Assembly (NCBI RefSeq): GCF_943788075.1
Contig: NZ_CALSOW010000004.1
Span: forward strand, 1-64,000
DNA length: 64,000 nucleotides
Reading direction: 5' to 3'
Source of the DNA: an uncultured Candidatus Pelagibacter sp.
GTDB taxonomy: Bacteria > Pseudomonadota > Alphaproteobacteria > Pelagibacterales > Pelagibacteraceae
Position 1 is the stretch's first letter. The number at the start of each line of letters is the position of its first letter. This document shows positions 10,668-18,617 of the stretch, piece by piece. A program made the translations under genes and the position numbers. A model generated the notes under the pieces. That model did no database searches. It was not told where the DNA came from and saw nothing but the letters and a program-made list of their open reading frames with translations.

Positions 10668-10692
10668 ATTAACTGGATATCAACTTGTTTAA

Positions 10693-12096
10693 ATGAATTT
10701 AGTATTAATCTTTTTAATTACAATTTTTTCCTTATCGTTATTTTTTTATGGTAGATCAAAAACTAAAAGCATTTCTATTCAAAATAATATTAAGTTAAAT
10801 GCCTTACCAAAATTTTATGGTTATTATTTAGTTCTATGGTGCTCGATACCTGCATTAATCTTTTTATTAGTTTGGTCTCTTTTTGAACCTGTAATTATCA
10901 AATCAATTATAATTGAAACAGCAGCCAATCAAGGAGCAATATTCAATGATAAAAATGAAGCGAACTTAATTTATGAAAAAATTAAAGCTATTCATTTAGG
11001 AACTTTTTTTGGTGATATTGATAGTATTTTAAAAGAAAGTGCTATTTCATATGCAAAATTTTTAAATCTTTTTACTAATTCTAAAATTGTTTTAATTTTT
11101 GGAATAGTTATTGCATCAGTTATCTATTCTCTAAAAAAAATTAAGAATAATAATAAAGCAAGAGATGATGTTGAATTAATTTTGAAAGGTTTACTTTTTG
11201 CCTCATCGCTAATTGCTATACTGACGACTTTAGGAATAATATTTTCTTTATTATTCGAAAGTATAAAATTTTTTTCAGTCATAAATATTTTTGATTATTT
11301 ATTTGGAACTAATTGGAGTCCACAAAGGGCTTTTGTCAGTGATGCGTCTAAAATTACATCAGCAGAACTTGAAGAGATAAAAGATGCGTTTGGTTTTATA
11401 CCTTTAATTGCAGGAACTTCATTTATTGCTTTAATTGCAATGTTAGTTGCAGTTCCTATTGGTTTATTTTCAGGAATTTATATGGCTGAGTATGCATCTG
11501 TTAAAGTTAGAAGAATTTCAAAACCTATAATCGAAATCTTAGCAGGTATACCAACAGTGGTGTATGGTTTTTTTGCAGCTTTAACTGTCGGACCGTTTTT
11601 TAGACAAGCAGGAGAAAGTTTAGGATTGACTGTTTCCTCAGAAAGTGCCTTAGCTGCTGGATTGATCATGGGAATAATGATTATTCCATACATATCCTCT
11701 TTGTCAGATGATGTCATAAATTCAGTTCCACAATCTTTAAGAGATGGTTCTTACGCGATTGGTGCAACAAAGTCAGAGACAATTAAACAAGTAGTGATAC
11801 CTGCTGCATTGCCAGGAATTATAGGATCGGTTTTACTTGCAGTATCTAGAGCAATTGGAGAAACAATGATTGTGGTAATGGCTGCTGGTTTAGCAGCTAA
11901 TCTTACAATCAATCCGTTAGACTCGACTACCACAATAACCACACAAATTGTGATGATCCTTGTTGGAGATCAAGAATTTGACAGTCCCAAAACACAATCA
12001 GCATTTGCTCTTGGTCTAACTTTATTTATTGCAACATTAATTTTAAATTACATCGCTCAAAGAGCAGTTAAAAAATATAGAGAAAAATATGACTAA
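10693..12096 (+). CDS. pstC: Phosphate ABC transporter permease PstC
   Basis: Inner-membrane permease of the high-affinity phosphate importer, partner of PstA. The protein is 467 residues, longer than the roughly 320 of E. coli PstC, because of an N-terminal extension of about 170 residues with several membrane segments; such extensions are usual in alphaproteobacteria. The conserved permease core follows: AMLVAVPIGLFSGIYMAEYA, EILAGIPTVVYGFFA and the EAA-type loop VPQSLRDGSYAIGATKSETI. It overlaps pstA by 8 bases. An internal Pho box and the upstream terminator indicate it begins its own PhoB-controlled transcription unit. Confidence 0.95.
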   Translation: MNLVLIFLITIFSLSLFFYGRSKTKSISIQNNIKLNALPKFYGYYLVLWCSIPALIFLLVWSLFEPVIIKSIIIETAANQGAIFNDKNEANLIYEKIKAIHLGTFFGDIDSILKESAISYAKFLNLFTNSKIVLIFGIVIASVIYSLKKIKNNNKARDDVELILKGLLFASSLIAILTTLGIIFSLLFESIKFFSVINIFDYLFGTNWSPQRAFVSDASKITSAELEEIKDAFGFIPLIAGTSFIALIAMLVAVPIGLFSGIYMAEYASVKVRRISKPIIEILAGIPTVVYGFFAALTVGPFFRQAGESLGLTVSSESALAAGLIMGIMIIPYISSLSDDVINSVPQSLRDGSYAIGATKSETIKQVVIPAALPGIIGSVLLAVSRAIGETMIVVMAAGLAANLTINPLDSTTTITTQIVMILVGDQEFDSPKTQSAFALGLTLFIATLILNYIAQRAVKKYREKYD

Positions 12097-13351
12097 GGAA
12101 GAAAGATTAAAGAAAAGACATAGATCAGAAAAAAGATTTAAACTATATGGCGTAGCTTCAATTTTTGTAGCGCTGTTATTTGTACTTATATTAGTGCAGA
12201 ATATATTCTCAAAAGGTAGCTCTGCTTTCATGAAAACTGCTATTAATGTTGAGGTTTTCTTCGATCCAGAACTGTTAGAGTTACAAAATGGGGCATCTTC
12301 AGATGATATTTTACAAGCTGATTTTTTCGATATTACAATTGAAACTCTTTTAAAGGCTTATCCGGCCAAAAACTTAGATGAAGAAAATGAATTAATAGAC
12401 TTATTTAGTACCGATGCTGAAATTGAAATTCGAAAAGCATTTTTAGAGAATAATAATTTAGTAGGTAAGAAAATAAATCTAGAAATAACAGCTTCTGACG
12501 ATATAGACCAACTTCATAAAGGAAATTATCCGCGTGATTTACCAGAAGACAGAAGAAGAATTTCAAACTTTCAGTTAAATATTTATGATAATTTAGTTGA
12601 AAGTAAAAAAATTGTAAAAAATTTTAACAATTATTTTTTTAAGAATGGAGACTCTAGAAATCCAGAATTAGCAGGTATTGGTGGAGCACTAGTTGGTTCA
12701 TTTTATAGTATATTAATTTGCTTACTATTGTCTTTTCCTGTTGCAGTTCTTGCTTCTATTTATCTAGAAGAGTTTGCACCTAAAAATAAGATTACAGATT
12801 TTATTGAAATAAATATAAACAACCTAGCAGCTGTTCCTTCAATCGTTTATGGATTGCTAGCTCTTCAAATTTTATTAGCAACTATTCAGTTACCAAGATC
12901 CACCCCATTAGTTGCAGGTATCACTCTTGCTTTAATGACTTTGCCTAGAATTATTATTCCATGTAGAGCATCATTAAAAGCAGTACCGCCATCAATTAGA
13001 GAAGGTGCATTGGCAGTAGGTGCCTCAAAGTTTCAATCTGTTTTTCATCATGTTGTCCCATTAGCGTTACCAGGAACTTTGTCAGGAACAATTATTGGAT
13101 TGGCTCAAGCTTTAGGCGAGACAGCACCTTTAATCTTAATTGGTATGGTTGCTTTCGTTGTTGATATTCCTTCAACTCCTATTGACCCATCATCATCATT
13201 ACCTGTTCAAGTATATTTGTGGTCTGAATCTGCAGAGAGGGGATTTGTTGAGAAAACTTCAGCTACTATTATGATGTTATTAAGTTTTTTAATTGTAATG
13301 AATTTTATAGCAGTATATCTAAGACAAAAATTCGAAAAGAGATGGAACTAA
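12089..13351 (+). CDS. pstA: Phosphate ABC transporter permease PstA
   Basis: Second permease of the phosphate importer. It has 420 residues against about 300 in E. coli. The extra length is a region of about 150 residues between the first membrane helix (residues 24-42) and the permease core, predicted periplasmic and rich in charged residues; this is the typical alphaproteobacterial PstA layout (a DUF3333-like segment). The core includes GGALVGSFYSILICLLLSFP, NNLAAVPSIVYGLLAL and the docking loop VPPSIREGALAVGASKFQSV. The ATG lies inside the end of pstC and the stop is directly followed by the pstB start. Confidence 0.95.
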   Translation: MTKEERLKKRHRSEKRFKLYGVASIFVALLFVLILVQNIFSKGSSAFMKTAINVEVFFDPELLELQNGASSDDILQADFFDITIETLLKAYPAKNLDEENELIDLFSTDAEIEIRKAFLENNNLVGKKINLEITASDDIDQLHKGNYPRDLPEDRRRISNFQLNIYDNLVESKKIVKNFNNYFFKNGDSRNPELAGIGGALVGSFYSILICLLLSFPVAVLASIYLEEFAPKNKITDFIEININNLAAVPSIVYGLLALQILLATIQLPRSTPLVAGITLALMTLPRIIIPCRASLKAVPPSIREGALAVGASKFQSVFHHVVPLALPGTLSGTIIGLAQALGETAPLILIGMVAFVVDIPSTPIDPSSSLPVQVYLWSESAERGFVEKTSATIMMLLSFLIVMNFIAVYLRQKFEKRWN

Positions 13352-14113
13352 ATGAGTAATATAAAAATTAAATCAAAAAATTTAAATGTTTATTATGGAC
13401 AAAAACAAGCTTTGTTTGATGTTAATTTAGATATTAATGAAAAAGAAGTTACGGCATTAATAGGTCCCTCTGGTTGTGGTAAGTCAACATTCATCAGATG
13501 TATTAATAGAATGAATGATGTGATTGATATTTGTAAAGTAGAGGGAAATATCGAAATTGATGGAATAGAAGTAAATGATAAAGAATTAGATGTTGTATCT
13601 TTAAGAGAAAGAGTTGGGATGGTGTTTCAAAAACCAAACCCATTTCCAAAAAGTATATATGATAATATTTCTTATGGTCCAAAAATTCATGGCAAAGGTG
13701 AAACTAAAAGTGAGCTAGATGAAATTGTTGAGAAAAGTTTAAGAAAAGCAGCATTATGGGAAGAGGTAAAAGATAGATTAGATGAACCTGGAACTGGATT
13801 ATCGGGTGGACAACAACAAAGACTTTGCATTGCAAGAGCAATTTCGGTTAATCCAGAAGTCATTTTAATGGACGAACCTTGCTCTGCTCTAGATCCAATA
13901 GCGACTGCAAAAATTGAAGAATTAATCGACGAACTTAAAAAAACTTACACCATTGTAATTGTTACCCATTCTATGGCTCAAGCTGTAAGGGTTTCGCAAA
14001 AAACTGGATTTTTTCACCTTGGTAAGGTGATAGAAGTAGGTAAAACAGAGAAAATTTTTAAGAATCCTGACAATAAAATGACACAAGATTATATTACAGG
14101 TAGATTTGGATAA
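13352..14113 (+). CDS. pstB: Phosphate ABC transporter ATP-binding protein PstB
   Basis: ATPase of the PstSCAB phosphate importer; in known systems it also signals phosphate status to PhoR with PhoU. The protein has 253 residues. Walker A is [19 protein letters not shown], the Q-loop region is [17 protein letters not shown] (a PstB hallmark), the signature is [15 protein letters not shown], Walker B is [13 protein letters not shown], and the H-loop is [12 protein letters not shown]. It starts on the base after the pstA stop and ends 3 bases before phoU. The frame is intact. Confidence 0.97.
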   Translation: MSNIKIKSKNLNVYYGQKQALFDVNLDINEKEVTALIGPSGCGKSTFIRCINRMNDVIDICKVEGNIEIDGIEVNDKELDVVSLRERVGMVFQKPNPFPKSIYDNISYGPKIHGKGETKSELDEIVEKSLRKAALWEEVKDRLDEPGTGLSGGQQQRLCIARAISVNPEVILMDEPCSALDPIATAKIEELIDELKKTYTIVIVTHSMAQAVRVSQKTGFFHLGKVIEVGKTEKIFKNPDNKMTQDYITGRFG

Positions 14114-14116
14114 ATT

Positions 14117-14809
14117 ATGAGTAATGAACACACAGTAAAATCATACGAAGAAGAGTTACAGTTTTTAGTAGACTCGGTCATTAAAATGGGAAGCTTAACA
14201 GAGTCTCAGATGGTAGACTCGATGGACGCAGTTATCAAAGTTGATAAGGATTCAATAGATAAAATTATTAAAAGTGATGAAGAAATTAATAAATTTAGAT
14301 CTAAAATTGATAGTCAGATAATGACTCTGTTGGTTAAAAGAGCTCCTATGGCCATAGATCTTCGAGAAACAATTAGTTCTTTAAAAATTTCTCAAGACTT
14401 AGAAAGAATTGGTGATCTTTCAAAAAGTAATGCAAAAAAAGTTAAACCCTTACCTCTAGATTTACCTGAAGAACTATTAGCAAATTTAAAAAGATTAGGT
14501 GAACTTGTTATAAAACAGCTAAATGATGTTTTGGATAGTTACGTGAATAAGAATTATGATAAAGCCAAAGAAGTATGGGAAAAAGATGAACAAGTCGATG
14601 ATTTAACATATATTGCAATGGAAAGTGTAATAGACTTTCTTTCTAAAGATAAAAAGAATTTAGACTTTTCTACTCATTTAATTTTTGCAACCAAAAACCT
14701 TGAAAGAGCTGGTGATCACATTACAAATATTGCAGAAACAATTTGTTATTTAATTAAGGGCGAGTACCTAAAAGGAAGTAGACCTAAAGGCAAAGTCATC
14801 CAAGAATAA
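14117..14809 (+). CDS. phoU: Phosphate signalling protein PhoU
   Basis: Negative regulator that links PstB to PhoR and keeps the Pho regulon off when phosphate is sufficient. The 230-residue protein is all-helical and contains two copies of the PhoU three-helix unit: near residues 20-110 with DLRETISSLKISQDLERIGDLS, and near 120-215 with THLIFATKNLERAGDHITNIAE. The two E/D-x-x-R-x-x-D metal motifs (LERIGD and LERAGD) are both present. It lies between pstB and phoB with gaps of 3 and 1 bases. Confidence 0.95.
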   Translation: MSNEHTVKSYEEELQFLVDSVIKMGSLTESQMVDSMDAVIKVDKDSIDKIIKSDEEINKFRSKIDSQIMTLLVKRAPMAIDLRETISSLKISQDLERIGDLSKSNAKKVKPLPLDLPEELLANLKRLGELVIKQLNDVLDSYVNKNYDKAKEVWEKDEQVDDLTYIAMESVIDFLSKDKKNLDFSTHLIFATKNLERAGDHITNIAETICYLIKGEYLKGSRPKGKVIQE

Positions 14810-14810
14810 A

Positions 14811-15491
14811 ATGAACGGTAAAATATTTATTATTGAAGATGAACCTTCAATAATTCAATTGGTTCAATATAATTTAGAAAAAGAAGGTTTGATTGTTTCA
14901 TCTGCAACGAATGGAAACGAAGGTTTAAAAGAATTAAAAAAATTCAAACCAAATTTACTTTTATTAGACTGGATGTTGCCTGACTTTTCTGGAATTGAAA
15001 TTTGTAAAAATATTAGAAAAGACACCAATTTTAAAAATTTACCAATTATTATGCTTACCGCAAAAGGTGAAGAAGAGGATAAGATTAAAGGTTTAGATAG
15101 TGGGGTTGACGATTATTTAACTAAACCATTTAGTTTCAATGAACTATTTGCGAGAATTAAAGCGGTTTTAAGAAGATCAGACCCTAAATTAGTATCAGAT
15201 AATCTTGAATTTGAAGATTTAAAACTCGATAGAAATGAAAAACGAGTATTTAGAAATGAAAAAGAAATCAAACTTGGTCCAACAGAATTTAGATTATTAG
15301 AATTTTTTTTAACAAACCCAAAAAGAGTTTATTCAAGAGATCAAATTTTAGAAAATGTTTGGCCCAACAATATTAACGTTGAAAGCAGAACTATAGATGT
15401 TCATATTAGAAGATTAAGAAAATCAATTAATCTTAAAGATCAAAAAGAATTGATCAGAACTGTTAGATCTTCAGGTTATTCACTTATTTAA
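14811..15491 (+). CDS. phoB: Phosphate regulon response regulator PhoB
   Basis: OmpR/PhoB-family transcription factor activated by PhoR. The N-terminal receiver domain (residues 1-120) has the acidic pair EDE, the phospho-acceptor in LLLDWMLPD, the conserved T in MLTAKGEE and the lysine in TKPF. The C-terminal winged helix (about 130-226) has LGPTEFRLLEFFL, VYSRDQILENVW and the recognition helix region RTIDVHIRRLRKSI. It ends the pst-pho operon and converges on the small minus-strand gene that starts at 15725, with only 9 bases between the two stop codons. Confidence 0.95.
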   Translation: MNGKIFIIEDEPSIIQLVQYNLEKEGLIVSSATNGNEGLKELKKFKPNLLLLDWMLPDFSGIEICKNIRKDTNFKNLPIIMLTAKGEEEDKIKGLDSGVDDYLTKPFSFNELFARIKAVLRRSDPKLVSDNLEFEDLKLDRNEKRVFRNEKEIKLGPTEFRLLEFFLTNPKRVYSRDQILENVWPNNINVESRTIDVHIRRLRKSINLKDQKELIRTVRSSGYSLI

Positions 15492-15500
15492 GAATACTTT

Positions 15501-15725
15501 TCATCCAAAAATAACTTTATAAAATCCAATGAAAAATAATGGTATTTGTAACCCAAAGTTAGTTAAAATTGCTTTATCTTTTGATATAAAGCCAGCTATC
15601 GTCCATCCTACAACGCCTAAACCATGAAAGTAGATATTAATTGGGTAGATATTTAAATTAGTTAACAATATTCCTGTTAAAACAAGAGCTGTACTAATCC
15701 ATTTTAGATATTTTTTAATAAACAT
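15501..15725 (-). CDS. Small two-helix membrane protein, probable Pho regulon member
   Basis: A 74-residue protein of unknown function. It has a hydrophobic helix around residues 11-27 (STALVLTGILLTNL) and one or two further hydrophobic stretches around 30-48 and 55-72, with GVVGWTIAGFISKDKAILTN between them. This looks like a short conserved membrane family (possibly the one catalogued as DUF6552), but that label is from memory. Start: ATG at 15725 with GAGGAG 5 bases upstream. It is convergent with phoB, and three PhoB-like heptamers with 11-bp spacing lie directly upstream, so a role in phosphate limitation is inferred from context only. Confidence 0.75.
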   Translation of the reverse strand: MFIKKYLKWISTALVLTGILLTNLNIYPINIYFHGLGVVGWTIAGFISKDKAILTNFGLQIPLFFIGFYKVIFG

Positions 15726-15730
15726 AGTCT

Positions 15731-15775
15731 CCTCTATATGTAAGTTTTGTTACGAATTTATTACAATTATAGAGG
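15731..15775. repeat. 8-bp inverted repeat flanking the Pho-like heptamers
   Basis: CCTCTATA (15731-15738) and TATAGAGG (15768-15775) are perfect reverse complements bracketing the three PhoB-like heptamers. The left arm includes the ribosome-binding sequence of the minus-strand gene, so in a transcript that began upstream the arms could pair and mask that site. An 8-bp match in AT-rich DNA can also be chance. Confidence 0.4.
15738..15766 (-). promoter_or_regulatory. Predicted Pho box upstream of the small membrane protein gene
   Basis: On the minus strand, heptamers TTGTAAT (15766-15760), TCGTAAC (15755-15749) and CTTACAT (15744-15738) start exactly 11 bases apart, like the sites before pstS and pstC. 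A TATAAT (15771-15766) lies just upstream of the repeats, and TATAGA (15738-15733) just downstream. If the latter is the -10, transcription would begin within a base or two of the ATG; if the former, PhoB would sit downstream of the -10 and repress. The sequence does not decide between these. Confidence 0.65.
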
Positions 15776-15799
15776 AAACTAAAATCTTAATTTTATAAT

Positions 15800-16677
15800 C
15801 TAATTTTTTTGAAGCTCATAAATAGAAACATAATGTTTCTTCTTTGGCAGTGGAATTATTGTTGGAACTTTAGTTAATCTTGGTTTTATTGACTTATTTC
15901 CTACAATAATATTTTTATCATAATTATCTAAATCTACCTCTGGATGAGGATTTCCATCATTAATTAATGGCCAAGCATCACAAGCTCTGTAACCAAATAG
16001 AATTAAAGGTCTTGAGTTATCCATTAGATTGTGTCCAGAACCATGAACTGATCTGCAATGAAAAAAAACAACTGTTCCAGCAGTTCCAGTTATGGAAACA
16101 CTATTATTTGTTCCAATTTTATTCTTTTTAGTATCTATTTTTCCAACAAAGTAATTTTCTTTATTGTGGTGACTGTACAATTTCTTTTTATGTGAATTCT
16201 TAATTATTTTAAGAGGGCCATTTTTTTCATAGCAATCATCCAAATATATACCAACTGTTATTAAATCATCATTGGTATGTGGGTAAAAAGCCCAATCTTG
16301 ATGCCATCCAATTTCACTTCCTTTTTTCTTATTTGGAAGTTTAAAATTTAATTTACCTAGATGAAATCTTACTGTTCCTCCTAGTAATTTTTTAGCTATA
16401 GATATTATTTTTTTATTTCTAGATAGTTCATAGAAGATTTATGTCTGTTTTGAGGATTATTTAGTCTTAAAATTTCTTTATTTTTTGAATTACTTGAGTT
16501 GTATACAAAATGATAATTATTGTAAGACTGGGTTCCATTAACTTTATGTTTCTTCTTTTTTTCTTTTGAAATAACCTCGCTTACAATTTTATTAATTTTT
16601 CTGATAAAACTCTGATCAATTAAATTTTCTTTTACAAGATAACCATTTCTTTTGAAAAATTCCAAATTTCTACTCAT
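15800..16677 (-). pseudogene. PhyH-family Fe(II)/2-oxoglutarate dioxygenase, frameshifted
   Basis: Phytanoyl-CoA dioxygenase-like enzyme of about 292 residues, split by one indel. The N-terminal part (ATG at 16677) reads MSRNLEFFKRNGYLVKENLI, a typical PhyH opening, and stops near 16405 in a run of seven A residues. Adding one A continues the frame as KKIISIAKKLLGGTVRFHLG. The iron-binding HxD is in GWHQDWAFYPH and the distal histidine is probably in RSVHGSGHN, followed by an arginine (SRPL) that would bind 2-oxoglutarate. The substrate cannot be deduced; relatives act on phytanoyl-CoA, phosphonates, quaternary amines and other small molecules. It lies between the Pho and zinc-regulated genes. 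Confidence 0.82.
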
Positions 16678-16685
16678 ATTCAATC

Positions 16686-16715
16686 ATTATAATCAAATAT
16701 ATTTACTTAAAACAA
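16686..16715 (-). promoter_or_regulatory. Predicted sigma-70 promoter of the PhyH-type gene
   Basis: Minus strand: TTGTTT (16715-16710), 18-base spacer, TATAAT (16691-16686). The expected start of transcription is about 2 bases before the ATG at 16677, so the mRNA would have almost no leader. No Shine-Dalgarno sequence is visible, consistent with this. Confidence 0.5.
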
Positions 16716-16737
16716 TTGTATTTTTTTAATTAAAGTA

Positions 16738-16766
16738 TTGACAAAAATATGTTATGTTATAACATA
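16738..16766 (+). promoter_or_regulatory. Predicted sigma-70 promoter of the zur operon
   Basis: A perfect -35 TTGACA lies at 16738-16743. The -10 at 16-17 base spacing is TAACAT or AACATA (16760-16766), inside the palindromic operator. Transcription would start at about 16772, the A of the ATG, implying a leaderless mRNA; indeed no ribosome-binding site precedes the start codon. Confidence 0.6.
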
Positions 16767-16770
16767 ACAT
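16749..16770. promoter_or_regulatory. 22-bp perfect palindromic operator (Zur-type box)
   Basis: The 22 bases are a perfect palindrome with half-site ATGTTATGTTA and centre TTATAA. Known Zur operators in proteobacteria are TGTTATAnnATAACA-like, so the sequence fits closely. It covers the predicted -10 and ends one base before the start codon of the Fur/Zur-family gene, the classic position for negative autoregulation. Confidence 0.8.
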
Positions 16771-16771
16771 T

Positions 16772-17137
16772 ATGACAAATAAAGAATTAGTTTTTACTAT
16801 AATTAAAAAATCATCTAAGCATTTAACTGCTTATGAAATTCTAGATAAACTTCAAAAGATTAAAAAAACACAAGCTATGACTGTTTATAGAGCATTAGAT
16901 AGTTTAATTAGTGAAGAGAGAATTCATAAATCTAATCAAACAAAAACCTATATTTTGTGTAATCATACGCATGAAGATAATCATAATACTGCTATAGCTA
17001 TTTGCAAAAAATGTGGTGACACTGAAGAACTTAAATCAAATATCTTTTTAGATTTCTTTAAAAAAAATAATATTAAAAAGTACGATTTTAGTACTTTTAA
17101 AATGGAGGTTTTAACAACTTGTAAGGAGTGCAATTAA
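16772..17137 (+). CDS. zur: Fur-family transcriptional repressor, probably Zur (zinc)
   Basis: A 121-residue metal-dependent repressor. The N-terminal winged helix (residues 1-75) has HLTAYEILDKLQ and QAMTVYRALDSLISE, the latter being the DNA-recognition helix. The C-terminal dimer domain has a histidine-rich segment CNHTHEDNHNTAIAICKKCG and the terminal pair TTCKECN, so the two CxxC structural zinc motifs are complete. The palindrome touching the start codon resembles Zur rather than Fur or Mur boxes. The following membrane-protein gene overlaps the stop by one base. Zur is favoured over Fur/Mur from the short length, NHTHEDNH and operator, but metal specificity is inferred. Confidence 0.82.
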   Translation: MTNKELVFTIIKKSSKHLTAYEILDKLQKIKKTQAMTVYRALDSLISEERIHKSNQTKTYILCNHTHEDNHNTAIAICKKCGDTEELKSNIFLDFFKKNNIKKYDFSTFKMEVLTTCKECN

Positions 17138-17601
17138 TGAAGAAAATAACAATATTATCAATAACAGCATCTATATTTAGTTTTACATATCTTCAGGCTG
17201 CTGAAGGTCATTCTCATGATCTGCCTGAATTTCTTCATTTTTTAGAAGAACTAGTTGAAGAACATGGAATTTTAAGAGGTTTTGTTTTTGGGTTCATTCA
17301 TACTTTAATTCCACTGATAGGTTTTTACTCAGGATGGAGTATTAACCGTTTTTTGAAAGTTATTTCGAATGGAGCTATAGCAGGAATAGTTGGAATAGTT
17401 TTAGCTCATATTATAGCTGACTTTATTGCAGCATTAGCTGATCCAAATCTTAAAAGTGCAGCATATGGAATTGTTCTTGGTGGGTTTTTACCTTTGTTAG
17501 CTGTACCTTTTTTAGAAAAATATGTAACAAAAAGTCAGTATCACACTGTTGTAGGTGATCATGAAGATCTAAAAAAAGATTTGAAAACCAAACATAAATA
17601 A
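17137..17601 (+). CDS. Unknown membrane protein with histidine-rich N-terminus, in the zur operon
   Basis: Not recognised as a named family. The 154-residue product has a signal-like segment (residues 4-22, ending LQAAEGHSHD), a predicted periplasmic stretch with H25, H27, H34 and H43, then three hydrophobic segments near 45-66, 76-100 and 108-126, and a charged tail with H136, H142 and H153. H55 (GFIHTLIPLIG) and the pair H91/D95 (LAHIIADF) fall inside membrane segments, as metal ligands do in zinc transporters. The ATG at 17137 overlaps the zur stop (TAATG) and follows AAGGAG. A role in zinc or other metal handling is inferred from operon and residue pattern only. Confidence 0.8.
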   Translation: MKKITILSITASIFSFTYLQAAEGHSHDLPEFLHFLEELVEEHGILRGFVFGFIHTLIPLIGFYSGWSINRFLKVISNGAIAGIVGIVLAHIIADFIAALADPNLKSAAYGIVLGGFLPLLAVPFLEKYVTKSQYHTVVGDHEDLKKDLKTKHK

Positions 17602-17617
17602 AATATCTAATAGGGGA

Positions 17618-18617
17618 ATGAGTACAATTCCCCTAACATTAGATGAAATTTTTGATTTAGCAAAAAAAACATTACTTGCTAATGGATGTGACGATGAGAC
17701 TGCAAGTATTTTATCTGACTTGATAAGAAATGCCGAAAGAGATGGTTCAGTTTCTCATGGATTATTTAGATTACCTGCTTATGTTTCAGGTTTAAAAAGT
17801 GGTAAGATTAATGGAAAAGGTAAACCTGAAGTTAAAAAGATTTCTCCATCAGTAATTAAAGTTCAAGGTAATAATTCTTTAGCACCAGTTGTTTTAAGCA
17901 AAGGTTTGCCTGAATTAAGTAAAGCTGCAAAAGAAAATGGTGTTGCAGTTTTAGCTATTAACAATTCTCATCATATGGCTGCTATGTGGCCTGAAACTGA
18001 AAAATTAGCTGAAGATGGTTTAGTTGCTTTTGCTTGCACCTCTTATAAGCCAGCAGTTGCTCCAGCTGGAGCTATTAAACCATTATTTGGAACGAACCCA
18101 ATTTCATTTGCTTGGCCTACGACCAGGAACAACTCCTGTAGTTTATGATATGGCAACTGCTTCAATGGCTATGGGTGAAGTTCAAGTTGCAAAACGAGAA
18201 GGGCACAAAGTTCCTCTTGGAACTGGACTTACTAAAGATGGTAAAGATACTACTGACCCAGCAGAGATTGCTGATGGTGGTGTTTTATTACCTTTTGGTG
18301 GATACAAAGGTTCTGCAATAGCAATGATGGTTGAATTACTTGCTGGTGCTTTAGTGGGTGATAACTTTAGTTACGAAACAGCAGCAAAAGATAATAATGA
18401 TGGTGGTCCACCAAGTGGAGGTGAATTTATTCTAGCTATTTGTCCCGACAAAACTGCAGGCACTAGTTGGCAAAAACATGCTGAAGATTTTTTTGAAAAA
18501 ATGAAATCAATGGGTGAAGTAAGATTACCTGGTGAAAGAAGACACAAAAACAGACTTGATAAAGGTCCAAGAAATATTAACGAAGAATTAGTTAATAAAA
18601 TAAAATCTCTAAGCTAA
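17618..18617 (+). pseudogene. Ldh-family (malate/L-lactate dehydrogenase-like) oxidoreductase, frameshifted
   Basis: NAD(P)H-dependent 2-oxo/2-hydroxy acid oxidoreductase of the Ldh_2/YlbC/DpkA family, about 332 residues when repaired. The first frame carries the N-terminal half, with RNAERDGSVSHGLFRLPAYV, INNSHHMAAMWPETE and LFGTNPISFAWP. It then runs out of frame at 18120, where an extra C changes PRPGTTPVVYDMATAS into a stop after 28 bases. The second frame continues PGTTPVVYDMATASMAMGEV, LLPFGGYKGSAIAMMVELLAG and the normal C-terminus. Start ATG has AGGGG 5 bases upstream. The stop overlaps the xthA stop region tail to tail. Substrate unknown. Confidence 0.85.

Noticed and set aside
18024..18617. 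Separate start codon for the second half of the Ldh gene
   Set aside because: The first 28 residues of that frame overlap the first half in another frame; the conserved part begins after the indel at 18120.
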